Source: an uncultured Pseudoteredinibacter sp. (GTDB lineage: Bacteria > Pseudomonadota > Gammaproteobacteria > Pseudomonadales > Cellvibrionaceae). Taken from it: DNA of 64,000 nucleotides. The position numbers were made by a program, and so were the translations under genes. A model generated the notes under the pieces. That model ran no database searches, was not told where the DNA came from, and was given only the letters and a program-made list of their open reading frames with translations. Below, in pieces: positions 34,861-42,315 of the stretch. Within the stretch, counting starts at the first letter, position 1; each line of letters opens with the position of its first letter. The stretch covers positions 372,001 to 436,000 of the forward strand of contig NZ_CANMYE010000001.1 of NCBI RefSeq assembly GCF_947502065.1, read 5' to 3'.

Positions 34861-35814
34861 ATGAAAATTTTCCTTACTGGAGCTTCTGGCTTTGTGGGCA
34901 AGGCTGCCTTGCAAATGCTGGTAAAAGAAGGCCATGAAGTCGTCGCCATGTCTCGCAGGGCTGAGAGCGATCAACTTATAGAATCCCTAGGGGGAACCCC
35001 TAAACGCTGTGATCTGGAATCGATAGATGCCGAGCATATTGCCGGCTGCGACACTGTGATACACAGCGCGGCCTATGTAGAGCAGTGGGGGCCAAAAGAC
35101 GCTTGGCACAAGGCCAATGTAATCGGCACCGAGAATATGCTCGCCGCGGCTAAGCAAGCCGGAGTAAAGCGCTTTATTCATATTGGCACCGAGGCAGGCT
35201 TGGTTCATGGCCAAGATTTACATCATGCTGATGAAAGCTACCCACTAGCCCCAGATTCCCCTTACCCCTATTGTGCCAGTAAGGCACAAGCCGAGCAGCG
35301 GGTTATGGCGGCTAACAGCGAACAGATGCCTTGCTTGGTAATACGGCCAAGATTTATCTGGGGCCCCGGCGATCAAACCTTATTGCCCGCCATTGAAAAA
35401 ATGGCCAAGCAAAATGCTTGGGTATGGATAAACCACGGTCAAGCGATGACCTCATCAACCCATATTGATAACCTGATTCACGCCATCAAACTGGCACTGC
35501 ATAAAGGCGAGGGCGGTGAGGCCTACTTTGTATTGGATGATGGCGATCATAGCTTACGGGATATGATCGAAGGCATGGCGGCCAGTAAGCAGCTGCAACT
35601 GGGCAATAAAAATCTTCCGCTCTGGCTGGCCAGTGCCTTAGGGGCAATTTGCGAAAATAGCTGGCGCTGGCTCAATCTAAGTGGCGAGCCGCCGCTGAAT
35701 AATTACACCGTCATGGTGATGTCTCGCAACTGTACTTTGAAAGACGATAAGGCACGCTCAGAGCTTGGCTACCAGCCAGTTATTAGCTGGGACGAAGGTA
35801 TGGCAAATCTCTAA
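34861..35814 (+). CDS. NAD(P)-dependent epimerase/dehydratase (extended SDR)
   Basis: The 317-residue protein is an extended short-chain dehydrogenase. It has the Rossmann glycine motif TGASGFVG at about residues 7-14, the DTVIHSAAY strand, a catalytic Tyr-Lys pair in YPYCASKAQAE (about 138-148), and RPRFIWGPGD. The group includes sugar-nucleotide epimerases and 3-beta-hydroxysteroid-type dehydrogenases. The substrate is unknown. The start lacks a strong ribosome site. Confidence 0.88.
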   Translation: MKIFLTGASGFVGKAALQMLVKEGHEVVAMSRRAESDQLIESLGGTPKRCDLESIDAEHIAGCDTVIHSAAYVEQWGPKDAWHKANVIGTENMLAAAKQAGVKRFIHIGTEAGLVHGQDLHHADESYPLAPDSPYPYCASKAQAEQRVMAANSEQMPCLVIRPRFIWGPGDQTLLPAIEKMAKQNAWVWINHGQAMTSSTHIDNLIHAIKLALHKGEGGEAYFVLDDGDHSLRDMIEGMAASKQLQLGNKNLPLWLASALGAICENSWRWLNLSGEPPLNNYTVMVMSRNCTLKDDKARSELGYQPVISWDEGMANL

Positions 35815-36107
35815 TAATGGCATGAATTATGGGTATGAATTTGGGGTGTGGTTTTGTTATCCGAAAGCGGCGGTTTTTAAGCTAAAAATAGTACTTTTGA
35901 GCGTTTTTATCAGCCCAGATAACAAGGCCATTCTTTACTTGTTTTAGATCAGCAAATTGCGTTCTTTCCTATGGTATATAAGTGTAATACTGAACATATA
36001 AACTAATTGAGCTTCTGTCGGCCTTGGTTTCTAATGAAGCTAGCAAAAAGGCCTGTTAAAAACTCAGCTCAGCCAAGTGGAAGCATTTAAAACTAGGAGA
36101 GAAACCC

Positions 36108-37118
36108 GTGAAAGACGATACAGTGAACACTAGCCTACCGGATACCAGCGAATTGGCCGAGGTCGATTTTAGCGCTGTGAACGAGGAGACATTGGAAACC
36201 TTAGCTGGTGAAGCCGCCAGCGCCATGGTGGAAGGTGAGGATTCAGTGGATCATTTACACCACTTGGCCGAAGTACGCAAAGACCCTGAAGCGATTCGAA
36301 AGCTATTTCTCAGTGGTGAGTACCCCTACAAAACCAAACTAAAGCGCCAAGATTACGATCGCAAAAAGCGCCAACTTCAAATTGAGCTGTTAAAAGTTCA
36401 AAAGTGGGTGAAAGAATCTGGCCAAAAAATTGTAATGATTTTTGAAGGTCGTGATGCGGCCGGTAAGGGTGGTGCCATTAAGCGTTTTACCGAGCACCTA
36501 AATCCTCGTGGTGCGCGAGTCGTTGCTCTTGAAAAGCCCACTGAAAACGAAGCTGGGCAGTGGTACTTCCAGCGTTACATAAAGCACCTACCAACCCGTG
36601 GTGAAATGGTACTGTTTGACCGCTCTTGGTATAACCGTGCTGGTGTAGAGCGTGTAATGGAGTTTTGTACTCCAGAAGAATACCTGGAATTTATGCGCCA
36701 GACTCCTGAGTTAGAGCGCATGATGGTGCGCAGTGGTATTCGCCTATTCAAATACTGGTTCTCTGTAGGCCAGGATGAGCAGCGCCGCCGTTTTGAAAGC
36801 CGTGGTAACGATCCGCTAAAACAGTGGAAGCTATCGCCAATCGATAAGGCTTCTTTAAGTAAGTGGGATGAGTATGCCGAAGCGAAAGAGGCAATGTTCT
36901 TCTACACCGATACCGCCGATGCGCCATGGACTATTGTGAAATCCAATGACAAAAAGCGCGCACGCTTAGCCTGCATGATGCACTTCTTGAATAGCTTGCC
37001 TTACCCAGATAAAGATGAGCATGTTGTACGCCGCCCAGACCCGCTGATTGTTGGGCATAGCGAGCATATCATTGCTAAATCTAAGCATATTCTTGGTCAT
37101 CACTTGGGTGATTGGTAA
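36108..37118 (+). CDS. ppk2: Polyphosphate kinase 2 (PPK2)
   Basis: PPK2 enzymes use polyphosphate to phosphorylate nucleoside diphosphates or monophosphates. The 336-residue protein has a 75-residue acidic N-terminal extension and one PPK2 domain. That domain has Walker A GRDAAGKGGAIKRF near residue 115, LNPRGARVVALEKP, Walker B LFDRSWYNRAGVERV and the lid segment RRRFESRGNDPLKQWKLSP. It is a single-domain form. AGGAGAGA lies upstream of the GTG start. Its partner in polyphosphate turnover, ppx, is at 9483-10934. Confidence 0.94.
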   Translation: MKDDTVNTSLPDTSELAEVDFSAVNEETLETLAGEAASAMVEGEDSVDHLHHLAEVRKDPEAIRKLFLSGEYPYKTKLKRQDYDRKKRQLQIELLKVQKWVKESGQKIVMIFEGRDAAGKGGAIKRFTEHLNPRGARVVALEKPTENEAGQWYFQRYIKHLPTRGEMVLFDRSWYNRAGVERVMEFCTPEEYLEFMRQTPELERMMVRSGIRLFKYWFSVGQDEQRRRFESRGNDPLKQWKLSPIDKASLSKWDEYAEAKEAMFFYTDTADAPWTIVKSNDKKRARLACMMHFLNSLPYPDKDEHVVRRPDPLIVGHSEHIIAKSKHILGHHLGDW

Positions 37119-37236
37119 TCAATCCTTAGGCTCAGTAGGGCAAGAAGGCTGATTCTGAAGGTGGCTGCCGTTTTGATTTTTCGTTAATCAAGCGGCGGCC
37201 TGTGAGAGGGAAGGGGGCAGCTAATGGTTTATCGGC

Positions 37237-37333
37237 ACTGACGCTATTTGCTGCAGCGTACTGTCTTTTTCTCTCGGCCTACCAATATATTTCTTCCCAG
37301 CCCTTTTTGGGGCGACTACTGCTTTTTGTTAAG
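37237..37333 (-). repeat. attC-like cassette site 5 (degenerate, outer end of cassette cluster)
   Basis: On the plus strand the left end reads ACTGACGC and the right end GCTTTTTGTTAAG. This parallels the TAACGC...GC-n-TTGTTA layout of the better sites in this cluster. The stop of the last cassette gene lies inside it, as is usual for cassettes. The GTTA box at the left end is altered to GTCA, so it may be inactive. Confidence 0.4.
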
Positions 37334-37888
37334 TCCATCGTCACAATGATTAGCTTTAATATAGTCTCGCTTAAAAAAGCTCCAATTGCTTTTACATGAG
37401 TCAATGTAAATATAACCGTGTGAATTTCCTAAATGTCTACCATGACCTGGTAGCCCTATAAAATCAGATGGGCCGACTTTGTACCAACTTTTTAGGTTAA
37501 GCCTAACGTCTTTGGCTTCTTGGTTATATTTTTCAATTGCAGTATTTCTGATGTAAGACTCGCCTAAGTACTTAGATATTGGGAAATAGATAGATACGAA
37601 TAGTATTGAGGAAATTAATACGGTAAATCGTAATTTAACATTGGCCTTGTTTTTAATACTGATTGCCAAACTAACTGAAAGTAATGTTGATAGCAGTAAG
37701 GCCGGATAAAGAATATCTATGAATTTAGCTGTTATATAAAAGGGAAATAATATTAGTGAGATAATTGGTGCTATTAATATCCATAAGATAAAAAGTGCTC
37801 TAGGGAATATAATAGCGATGACAATCATGCATGCCAAGGTAATGCCTATAATAATTAATATTTTACGAATCTTGGGCTTCATGCTCAT
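37316..37888 (-). CDS. Hypothetical membrane protein, cassette gene
   Basis: The 190-residue protein has about four membrane segments (roughly 10-28, 30-52, 58-78 and 88-105) followed by a soluble domain of about 80 residues. That domain holds GHGRHLGNSHGYIYIDS and two cysteines. The family is not recognised. It is AT-richer than the neighbouring core genes. It lies between two attC-like sites (37237-37333 and 37907-37984), in the same orientation as the other cassettes. Confidence 0.65.
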   Translation of the reverse strand: MSMKPKIRKILIIIGITLACMIVIAIIFPRALFILWILIAPIISLILFPFYITAKFIDILYPALLLSTLLSVSLAISIKNKANVKLRFTVLISSILFVSIYFPISKYLGESYIRNTAIEKYNQEAKDVRLNLKSWYKVGPSDFIGLPGHGRHLGNSHGYIYIDSCKSNWSFFKRDYIKANHCDDGLNKKQ

Positions 37889-37906
37889 TCTAAGGGTTCG
37901 AGTTTC

Positions 37907-37984
37907 AGCACACCGGCAGCCACAGCGCAGCAGAGTGAAGCAATGGCTGTCCAGTACGGTGGCTTTTTGCCGTTCGTTGGTGCT
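37907..37984 (-). repeat. attC-like cassette site 4 (divergent)
   Basis: AGCAC (37907-37911) pairs with GTGCT (37980-37984). Inside it, CGGC pairs with GCCG and AGCCAC with GTGGCT, giving the two-box folded layout of attC. The right end GCCGTTCGTTGG parallels GC-n-TTGTTA. It lacks the standard core triplet and is identified mainly by position and fold. Confidence 0.4.
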
Positions 37985-38000
37985 TTACCTTGTAATGCAC

Positions 38001-38435
38001 TTACTTACTAAGTTTCCTTAATTGGGAAAATTCACTTACTGAAAGTTGAGTAATGGATTTACTCGGCCCATATCCATTAATCTCCCAGTATTTCCGATGA
38101 TCATCTGGCCTCAAAGCATAGATTACATAAGCTTTGCCTTGCTCGAAGTGCTTTTGGCACAAGCAACACCCAGCGACCCATCCGGTGCTGAAGTCATCTT
38201 CTAGCCCCTTAAATGATTCAAGGACTTTAAAATGGGTGTCTACTTCCCCAGAGTCATTGTCTTTGGAGATATTTTGTACATATACGATCGCAACCAGATC
38301 GGCTTCATCAAATGAATTAGATATTGTTTCTTTCAGCGGCTTTTTGTCCGAGCTAATAACAGGCTCACATGCATTCGCAAGCGGGCCGAGAAGCAAAACC
38401 AAAGTTAAAATTGTCAGTTTTATCATGTTATGCAT
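38001..38435 (-). CDS. Small exported protein with NTR/TIMP-like pattern, cassette gene
   Basis: The 144-residue protein has a signal peptide (LTILTLVLLLGPLANAC) ending at a cysteine, so it may be exported or lipid-modified. The mature part shows FDEADLVAIVYVQNI, then HFKVLESFKG, CCLCQKHFEQGKAYVIYA. This pattern recalls bacterial netrin/TIMP-like domains. That resemblance is from memory and moderate. Its ribosome site (GGAG) and start codon lie within the adjoining attC-like site. Confidence 0.65.
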   Translation of the reverse strand: MHNMIKLTILTLVLLLGPLANACEPVISSDKKPLKETISNSFDEADLVAIVYVQNISKDNDSGEVDTHFKVLESFKGLEDDFSTGWVAGCCLCQKHFEQGKAYVIYALRPDDHRKYWEINGYGPSKSITQLSVSEFSQLRKLSK

Positions 38436-38497
38436 AACGCTCCGCTAAATGGTGCATGCGATTAACATGTGTTCTGGCCTGAACGTCTTGTTGGTTG
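38432..38497 (-). repeat. attC-like cassette site 3
   Basis: The plus-strand ends are CATAACGCTCCGC and GTCTTGTTGG, matching the TAACGC...TTGTT frame of the clearer sites 1 and 2. It separates the NTR-like gene from the DUF4303-like pair. The GGAG and start codon of the NTR-like gene fall at its edge. Confidence 0.55.
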
Positions 38498-38500
38498 TGG

Positions 38501-39046
38501 CTATATTACGCATAGCTCTTTGGCCTTTTCATAGCTTAAACTACTAATAGCGAGTTCTTTATAGACTTCCTCGCCCTCGCGTTCCTCAAAAATGCCGATC
38601 ACAAAGTCATTACATTTAGGCCAACCTCTAAAAGGAGAATCTTGGTTATGAATTTCTGAATTTAGTTTATAACAAAGCTCGGAATAGAATTTCCACTGAT
38701 ATTCTATTAGTTTTCCCCATTCCTCATCAGACTTTCCCTCCATGAGTTTTGATAGCTTTTCATAAACAGGGGTTAGAGCATCATAAACGGAATCATCAAC
38801 ATCTACCTCCCACTCTGAAGGGGCCCACCTATCATATTTTTCATTATAAGATGCGTTGTAGGCAAAGCATGGAGGGCTAATCACTGTGTAATCACAATAG
38901 AAAAGCCAGAAACCACATGCGTAGATCTCTGCTTTAATTTCTAACGACTCTAAAACACCTACAAAGGTGTCTTCGATTTCAGCGAATATGTTCGCTATAA
39001 TTTGATCCATGAAATCTCTATGCAGCAACTTATTAGCTGCGGCCAT
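38501..39046 (-). CDS. DUF4303-like protein, second gene of a two-gene cassette
   Basis: The 181-residue soluble protein has an N-terminal helical part and then IYACGFWLFYCDYTVISPPCFAYN, followed by an acidic middle. This is a diverged form of the pattern in its upstream neighbour. The conserved order suggests both belong to the DUF4303 family, whose function I do not know. It starts 2 bases after the stop of the neighbour, with no attC between, so the two entered as one cassette. Confidence 0.65.
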   Translation of the reverse strand: MAAANKLLHRDFMDQIIANIFAEIEDTFVGVLESLEIKAEIYACGFWLFYCDYTVISPPCFAYNASYNEKYDRWAPSEWEVDVDDSVYDALTPVYEKLSKLMEGKSDEEWGKLIEYQWKFYSELCYKLNSEIHNQDSPFRGWPKCNDFVIGIFEEREGEEVYKELAISSLSYEKAKELCVI

Positions 39047-39048
39047 GT

Positions 39049-39546
39049 TTAAGAAAACTCTTTTGCGTATGCCTCATATACACTAGAGCTATTCAGCAGC
39101 TTAGCCGACTTCTTCATGATTGGATCATCAGAATCAGCTATGCAAATAGCAATGAACCTGCCAGAATCTTTAGGCTCAAATAAATTACTTTTATCTAGTT
39201 CGGACAGAGTGCATAGGCATGCCTCCAGAACTTCTTGACGCCTTTCTATCCACTCAGGGTGATCACAGTCCATTATTTTCGCTAGCCGGCTGTTTACACC
39301 ATCAAAGATACCAAAATCTTCAAAGTTCGACCACCCTACTGCACTGTACTTGTAGTAGGGATACATCTCATCTGATTCTGGAACTGTAATATCTGATTCC
39401 CGATTGCAGACAGGTCCTATGCTACAAAGACTGCCATCGGTATAAAGAGTGTAACCGTATAGATCATCATATAATTCGCGAACCCTCGCATAATGGTTCG
39501 CGATGGCTTTTTTTAGCTCTTGTTTAAATCTATCCATATGTCTCAA
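39049..39546 (-). CDS. DUF4303-like protein, first gene of a two-gene cassette
   Basis: The 165-residue protein carries LYGYTLYTDGSLCSIGPVCN, then YYKYSAVGWSNF, the layout I associate with DUF4303. The C-terminal half includes RFIAICIADSDDPIMKKSA. It starts just inside an attC-like site (39558-39609) and is coupled to the second DUF4303-like gene. Tandem family members in one cassette could reflect a toxin-neutralising or complex-forming role. This is speculation. Confidence 0.68.
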   Translation of the reverse strand: MRHMDRFKQELKKAIANHYARVRELYDDLYGYTLYTDGSLCSIGPVCNRESDITVPESDEMYPYYKYSAVGWSNFEDFGIFDGVNSRLAKIMDCDHPEWIERRQEVLEACLCTLSELDKSNLFEPKDSGRFIAICIADSDDPIMKKSAKLLNSSSVYEAYAKEFS

Positions 39547-39557
39547 TATCCCGGACC

Positions 39558-39609
39558 GCTAACGCTGCGCCTTGCGCAAAGCTTGTCCGATAGCAGAGCC
39601 TTGTTAGCC
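39558..39609 (-). repeat. attC site 2 of the cassette cluster
   Basis: The plus strand reads GCTAACGCTGCG at the left and GCAGAGCCTTGTTAGCC at the right. Read on the minus strand it starts GGCTAACAAGGC and ends GCAGCGTTAGC, the TAACAA...GCGTTA frame known from attC sites. The arms pair (GCTGC with GCAG-GC). At about 52 bases it is short but well formed, and it directly follows the stop of the OLD nuclease gene. Confidence 0.75.
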
Positions 39610-41397
39610 CTAGCTACATCTTTGCAGTATTTCATTAAACCAAACAAAAAGTTCACCATCTGGATCTCTCTCGTCAAGTCTCTCTTTAGTCATTTTTTTG
39701 GCTGCAATTCGATTCAATCTTCTCTTTGCAGTCCTATCATTGACTCCCATTTCAGCGCCTACTAGCGATGGCACATCACAGTCGTCTGTAAAATTAACCT
39801 GAATATCAAGAGCTTCTTTAATTGCATCTGAGTGTAGATAGTTTTCAGCTTCTCGCTTGGATGTAATGAATGCTATGGAGTCATCGTCTCTAGCATTTAC
39901 CGCATCACATGTTCCTTGATATTTAGGAGGGTTCTGTTCATCCCGATCGTAAATATGTACTTCTGGCTTGCCAATATTTTTAAGATAGTGACCATTAACC
40001 CAATCTCTAAGGGTGTCTCCTCCCAGTGGAAGTAACACTATTCTTGGATCATTTTCGAAATCAGGCACTATATGACCTTCATCGAGTAAGAGAGCAGATA
40101 GGTTTTTAAAGAATGCAATATCATTTGGTCCTTCAACGCAAACGATCACCTGCGCCCTACTATCAGGGAGTACGCCTAAATCTCTAGCGATAAGTTTATA
40201 TACATTTTCTTGGTTAGAGTTAACTGCAATTTCACCTTCCTGATTTTTGAAGATATGCCTTATGCTTTCGATAGGAAGCTGCTCAGCAAGAGCAGGAACA
40301 TGAGTAGTAATGACTATTTGGCAGCCATCTTTATCAGCCATCTCAGAAAATGCTTCGACGAGTAACTTTTGCTTGTCTGGGTGTTGTGATGTTTCAGGCT
40401 CTTCGATTGCGTAGATAACACCTCGATCCTGATATTCTCGTTTGATGCGCTCTGCTTCTGCTTTAAAAAAGCTGATCAAGATCAATCGCCTTACTCCACT
40501 TCCTCGCTTGTTTATAGGGATTTCATCGTCCCCGGATAATGAGAGTTTAAAAATACCTTCCCATTTGGGGTCTGCCTTGAAATCTGGAGTAAGCGACATA
40601 GCAAGCTCGGGATCTAAATCAGCCAAATGAGTTAGGGTGCTGTTTGCGACGGTAAGAGCTCTTCCCTTTACCTGGTTTTTAATATCTTCTAGCTGTGGAG
40701 ATATATCCTCAATTGCCTGAGAAATAGCCACTTTCATTGGGTCTTGAACTTCTGCTTCTTCATCAGTACTCGGCCTGTCTGCTCTAAACAATGCAAAATG
40801 AGGCAAATGATTTTGTATTTGTTCTAGAATCGCTTTTCCATCTTCCTTTGACAGGGCTACAGATTGACCCTTAAGTTTAAGATCGTCAACTGCCCCGTAG
40901 ATAGCTTCTCGCAGGCTTACATTTGATCGATTATCATCTGCCTCTATTTCAAGCGATTGTGCAATTGATTTCAACTCTTCGTTCTTTTTTAGAAGAATTC
41001 CCTTAGCACTTCTGGCGCTAGGGTGAATGCAATTAGCTACATATGCTCCTGCACCTTTTCCTTTTTTAAACACTCTCGATAGTGAAAGCGTACCTTCTTC
41101 AGTTAGCAGGTATTCTCGCTCAAGACTGGTTCTAGATGTAGCATCTAGGACTATTTCTTCAGGTAGCCCGTCAAACTCGCACGTAATGATCACATCGTCA
41201 TTTTCACCAGCATATACACATTTATCCCCTGCTTCATACTTGCATAGCTTATGCCCAAAAAATATTCCAAGCGCGTCGAGTATCGTTGTTTTTCCAACAT
41301 CATTTCTGCCAATAAGACCGGTCATGTTATCGAAAGGGATTTCCGTTTCTTCTTGATATGCTCGAAAGTTTTGAATTTTAAGTTTCTTGAGCTTCAT
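39610..41397 (-). CDS. OLD-family ATPase with Toprim domain (ATP-dependent nuclease), cassette gene
   Basis: The 595-residue protein has an SMC-like ATPase domain. It starts MKLKKLKIQNFRAYQE, with Walker A GRNDVGKTT near residue 35, a signature region NKRGSGVRRLILISF, and Walker B YAIEEPETSQHP. A C-terminal Toprim nuclease domain follows (IVCVEGPNDIAFFKNL; then DRDEQNPP). OLD-family nucleases act in phage exclusion and related defence (P2 Old, GajA). This one is stand-alone, without a UvrD-like helicase partner. A longer reading frame to 41493 was rejected: its first 32 residues translate the attC site, while this ATG has AAGGAAG 5 bases upstream. Confidence 0.9.
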   Translation of the reverse strand: MKLKKLKIQNFRAYQEETEIPFDNMTGLIGRNDVGKTTILDALGIFFGHKLCKYEAGDKCVYAGENDDVIITCEFDGLPEEIVLDATSRTSLEREYLLTEEGTLSLSRVFKKGKGAGAYVANCIHPSARSAKGILLKKNEELKSIAQSLEIEADDNRSNVSLREAIYGAVDDLKLKGQSVALSKEDGKAILEQIQNHLPHFALFRADRPSTDEEAEVQDPMKVAISQAIEDISPQLEDIKNQVKGRALTVANSTLTHLADLDPELAMSLTPDFKADPKWEGIFKLSLSGDDEIPINKRGSGVRRLILISFFKAEAERIKREYQDRGVIYAIEEPETSQHPDKQKLLVEAFSEMADKDGCQIVITTHVPALAEQLPIESIRHIFKNQEGEIAVNSNQENVYKLIARDLGVLPDSRAQVIVCVEGPNDIAFFKNLSALLLDEGHIVPDFENDPRIVLLPLGGDTLRDWVNGHYLKNIGKPEVHIYDRDEQNPPKYQGTCDAVNARDDDSIAFITSKREAENYLHSDAIKEALDIQVNFTDDCDVPSLVGAEMGVNDRTAKRRLNRIAAKKMTKERLDERDPDGELFVWFNEILQRCS

Positions 41398-41436
41398 ACA
41401 TCTTCCTTGATACTTGGGGTTTAGTTCTTGAAAGGG

Positions 41437-41500
41437 GTTAACGCCGCAGGCAGGAGCCGGAGCACGCGGTGCGGAGGTACCCCTGGCAGGCATTGTTAGG
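41437..41500 (-). repeat. attC site 1 of the cassette cluster
   Basis: On the minus strand it starts CCTAACAATGCC and ends GCGGCGTTAAC. This closely follows the TAACAA...GGCGTTA ends of Vibrio cholerae repeats. The TAA of the membrane protein gene is the TAA of TAACAA, a typical cassette arrangement. The interior is GC-rich and self-complementary, unlike the AT-rich genes around it. Confidence 0.8.
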
Positions 41501-41957
41501 ACTTCGATTCATGAGGCTGTTCAATGCCTAGCGTATATTTAACAGCCCTTATCATTTGGTTGATAATTCCAACCATTAAATCTGAGCTAAATCCCGCAAG
41601 AAATGGGAGCCATAATTTTTGACTTCCAGGCGCATCCTCTATTAAAACGAATGTAATCCAGCCTGCTATAGGACCAACAATTAGCCGAACAAAGTTTCGC
41701 GGGTCGTGCACAGAAATTCGTTGCTCCGTGATCACACCCAGCGTGTTGTATAGAAGGTATAAACAGGCACCAAGCAACCCCATCAAGATTGCATAGAGAA
41801 CTTTATAGAACGAGAGTTCTTTTCCAATGATTTCTGGTGTAATACTCACGACGTAAATAAAGGAAAATAGCGCTATAACTGAAATAACGGCCGGCATAAC
41901 CAGAGATCTCCTCTCAGCAATTCCGAGCCGTCTTATATATCCATCATCGTGATTCAT
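41496..41957 (-). CDS. Hypothetical membrane protein, cassette gene
   Basis: The 153-residue protein has four predicted membrane segments, at about 20-40, 48-72, 87-107 and 118-135. A short charged N terminus precedes them and a basic C terminus follows. The family is not recognised. It stops within attC site 1. Its upstream side has GTTAGAAC about 30 bases before the start, which may be the other cassette boundary. It precedes the OLD nuclease gene on the same strand and could be co-transcribed with it. Confidence 0.68.
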   Translation of the reverse strand: MNHDDGYIRRLGIAERRSLVMPAVISVIALFSFIYVVSITPEIIGKELSFYKVLYAILMGLLGACLYLLYNTLGVITEQRISVHDPRNFVRLIVGPIAGWITFVLIEDAPGSQKLWLPFLAGFSSDLMVGIINQMIRAVKYTLGIEQPHESKS

Positions 41958-42315
41958 TTATCTCTCCTTGTTTGAATTTGATTGAGTTCTAACAGCTTAT
42001 TCAACAGACCGGTATAAATAAAACCAAAAAGCGGACGCGTCTTAATAATTCGGGGATATCGGAAATAATAGGATGGTGTCCATTTTAATACCTAGCTGCA
42101 TTCCTTTGTCTAAAGCCCTAATTTATTGTTTTCTCAGCACTTTTACAAGCATTTGTAAAATCATGCCAAACCCAGGAGGCTTGGCGCTTAAAACTTCAAT
42201 TATTGGGTCTCCTTTTGCTTGTTATCTATATATTAAAAGCCATTCCTCTGTGTGCCCTAGGGCTTACTATGGCTTATGCTGTTATGCTTGCAGAAAAACA
42301 CCATAAGGATACCCG
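41958..42315. other. 358-base spacer between cassette cluster and antiporter gene
   Basis: No gene was recognised, and in particular no integron integrase or attI site. GTTAGAAC on the minus strand near 41980-41990 may mark the cassette cluster boundary. The right part holds the antiporter promoter, with AAGGA before its start. Confidence 0.45.

Noticed and set aside
37202..37399. 65-codon plus-strand frame after ppk2
   Set aside because: It overlaps attC-like site 5 and the end of a cassette gene, with no motif or ribosome site.
39520..39765. 81-codon plus-strand frame crossing attC site 2
   Set aside because: It reads antisense through two better-supported cassette genes and the recombination site.
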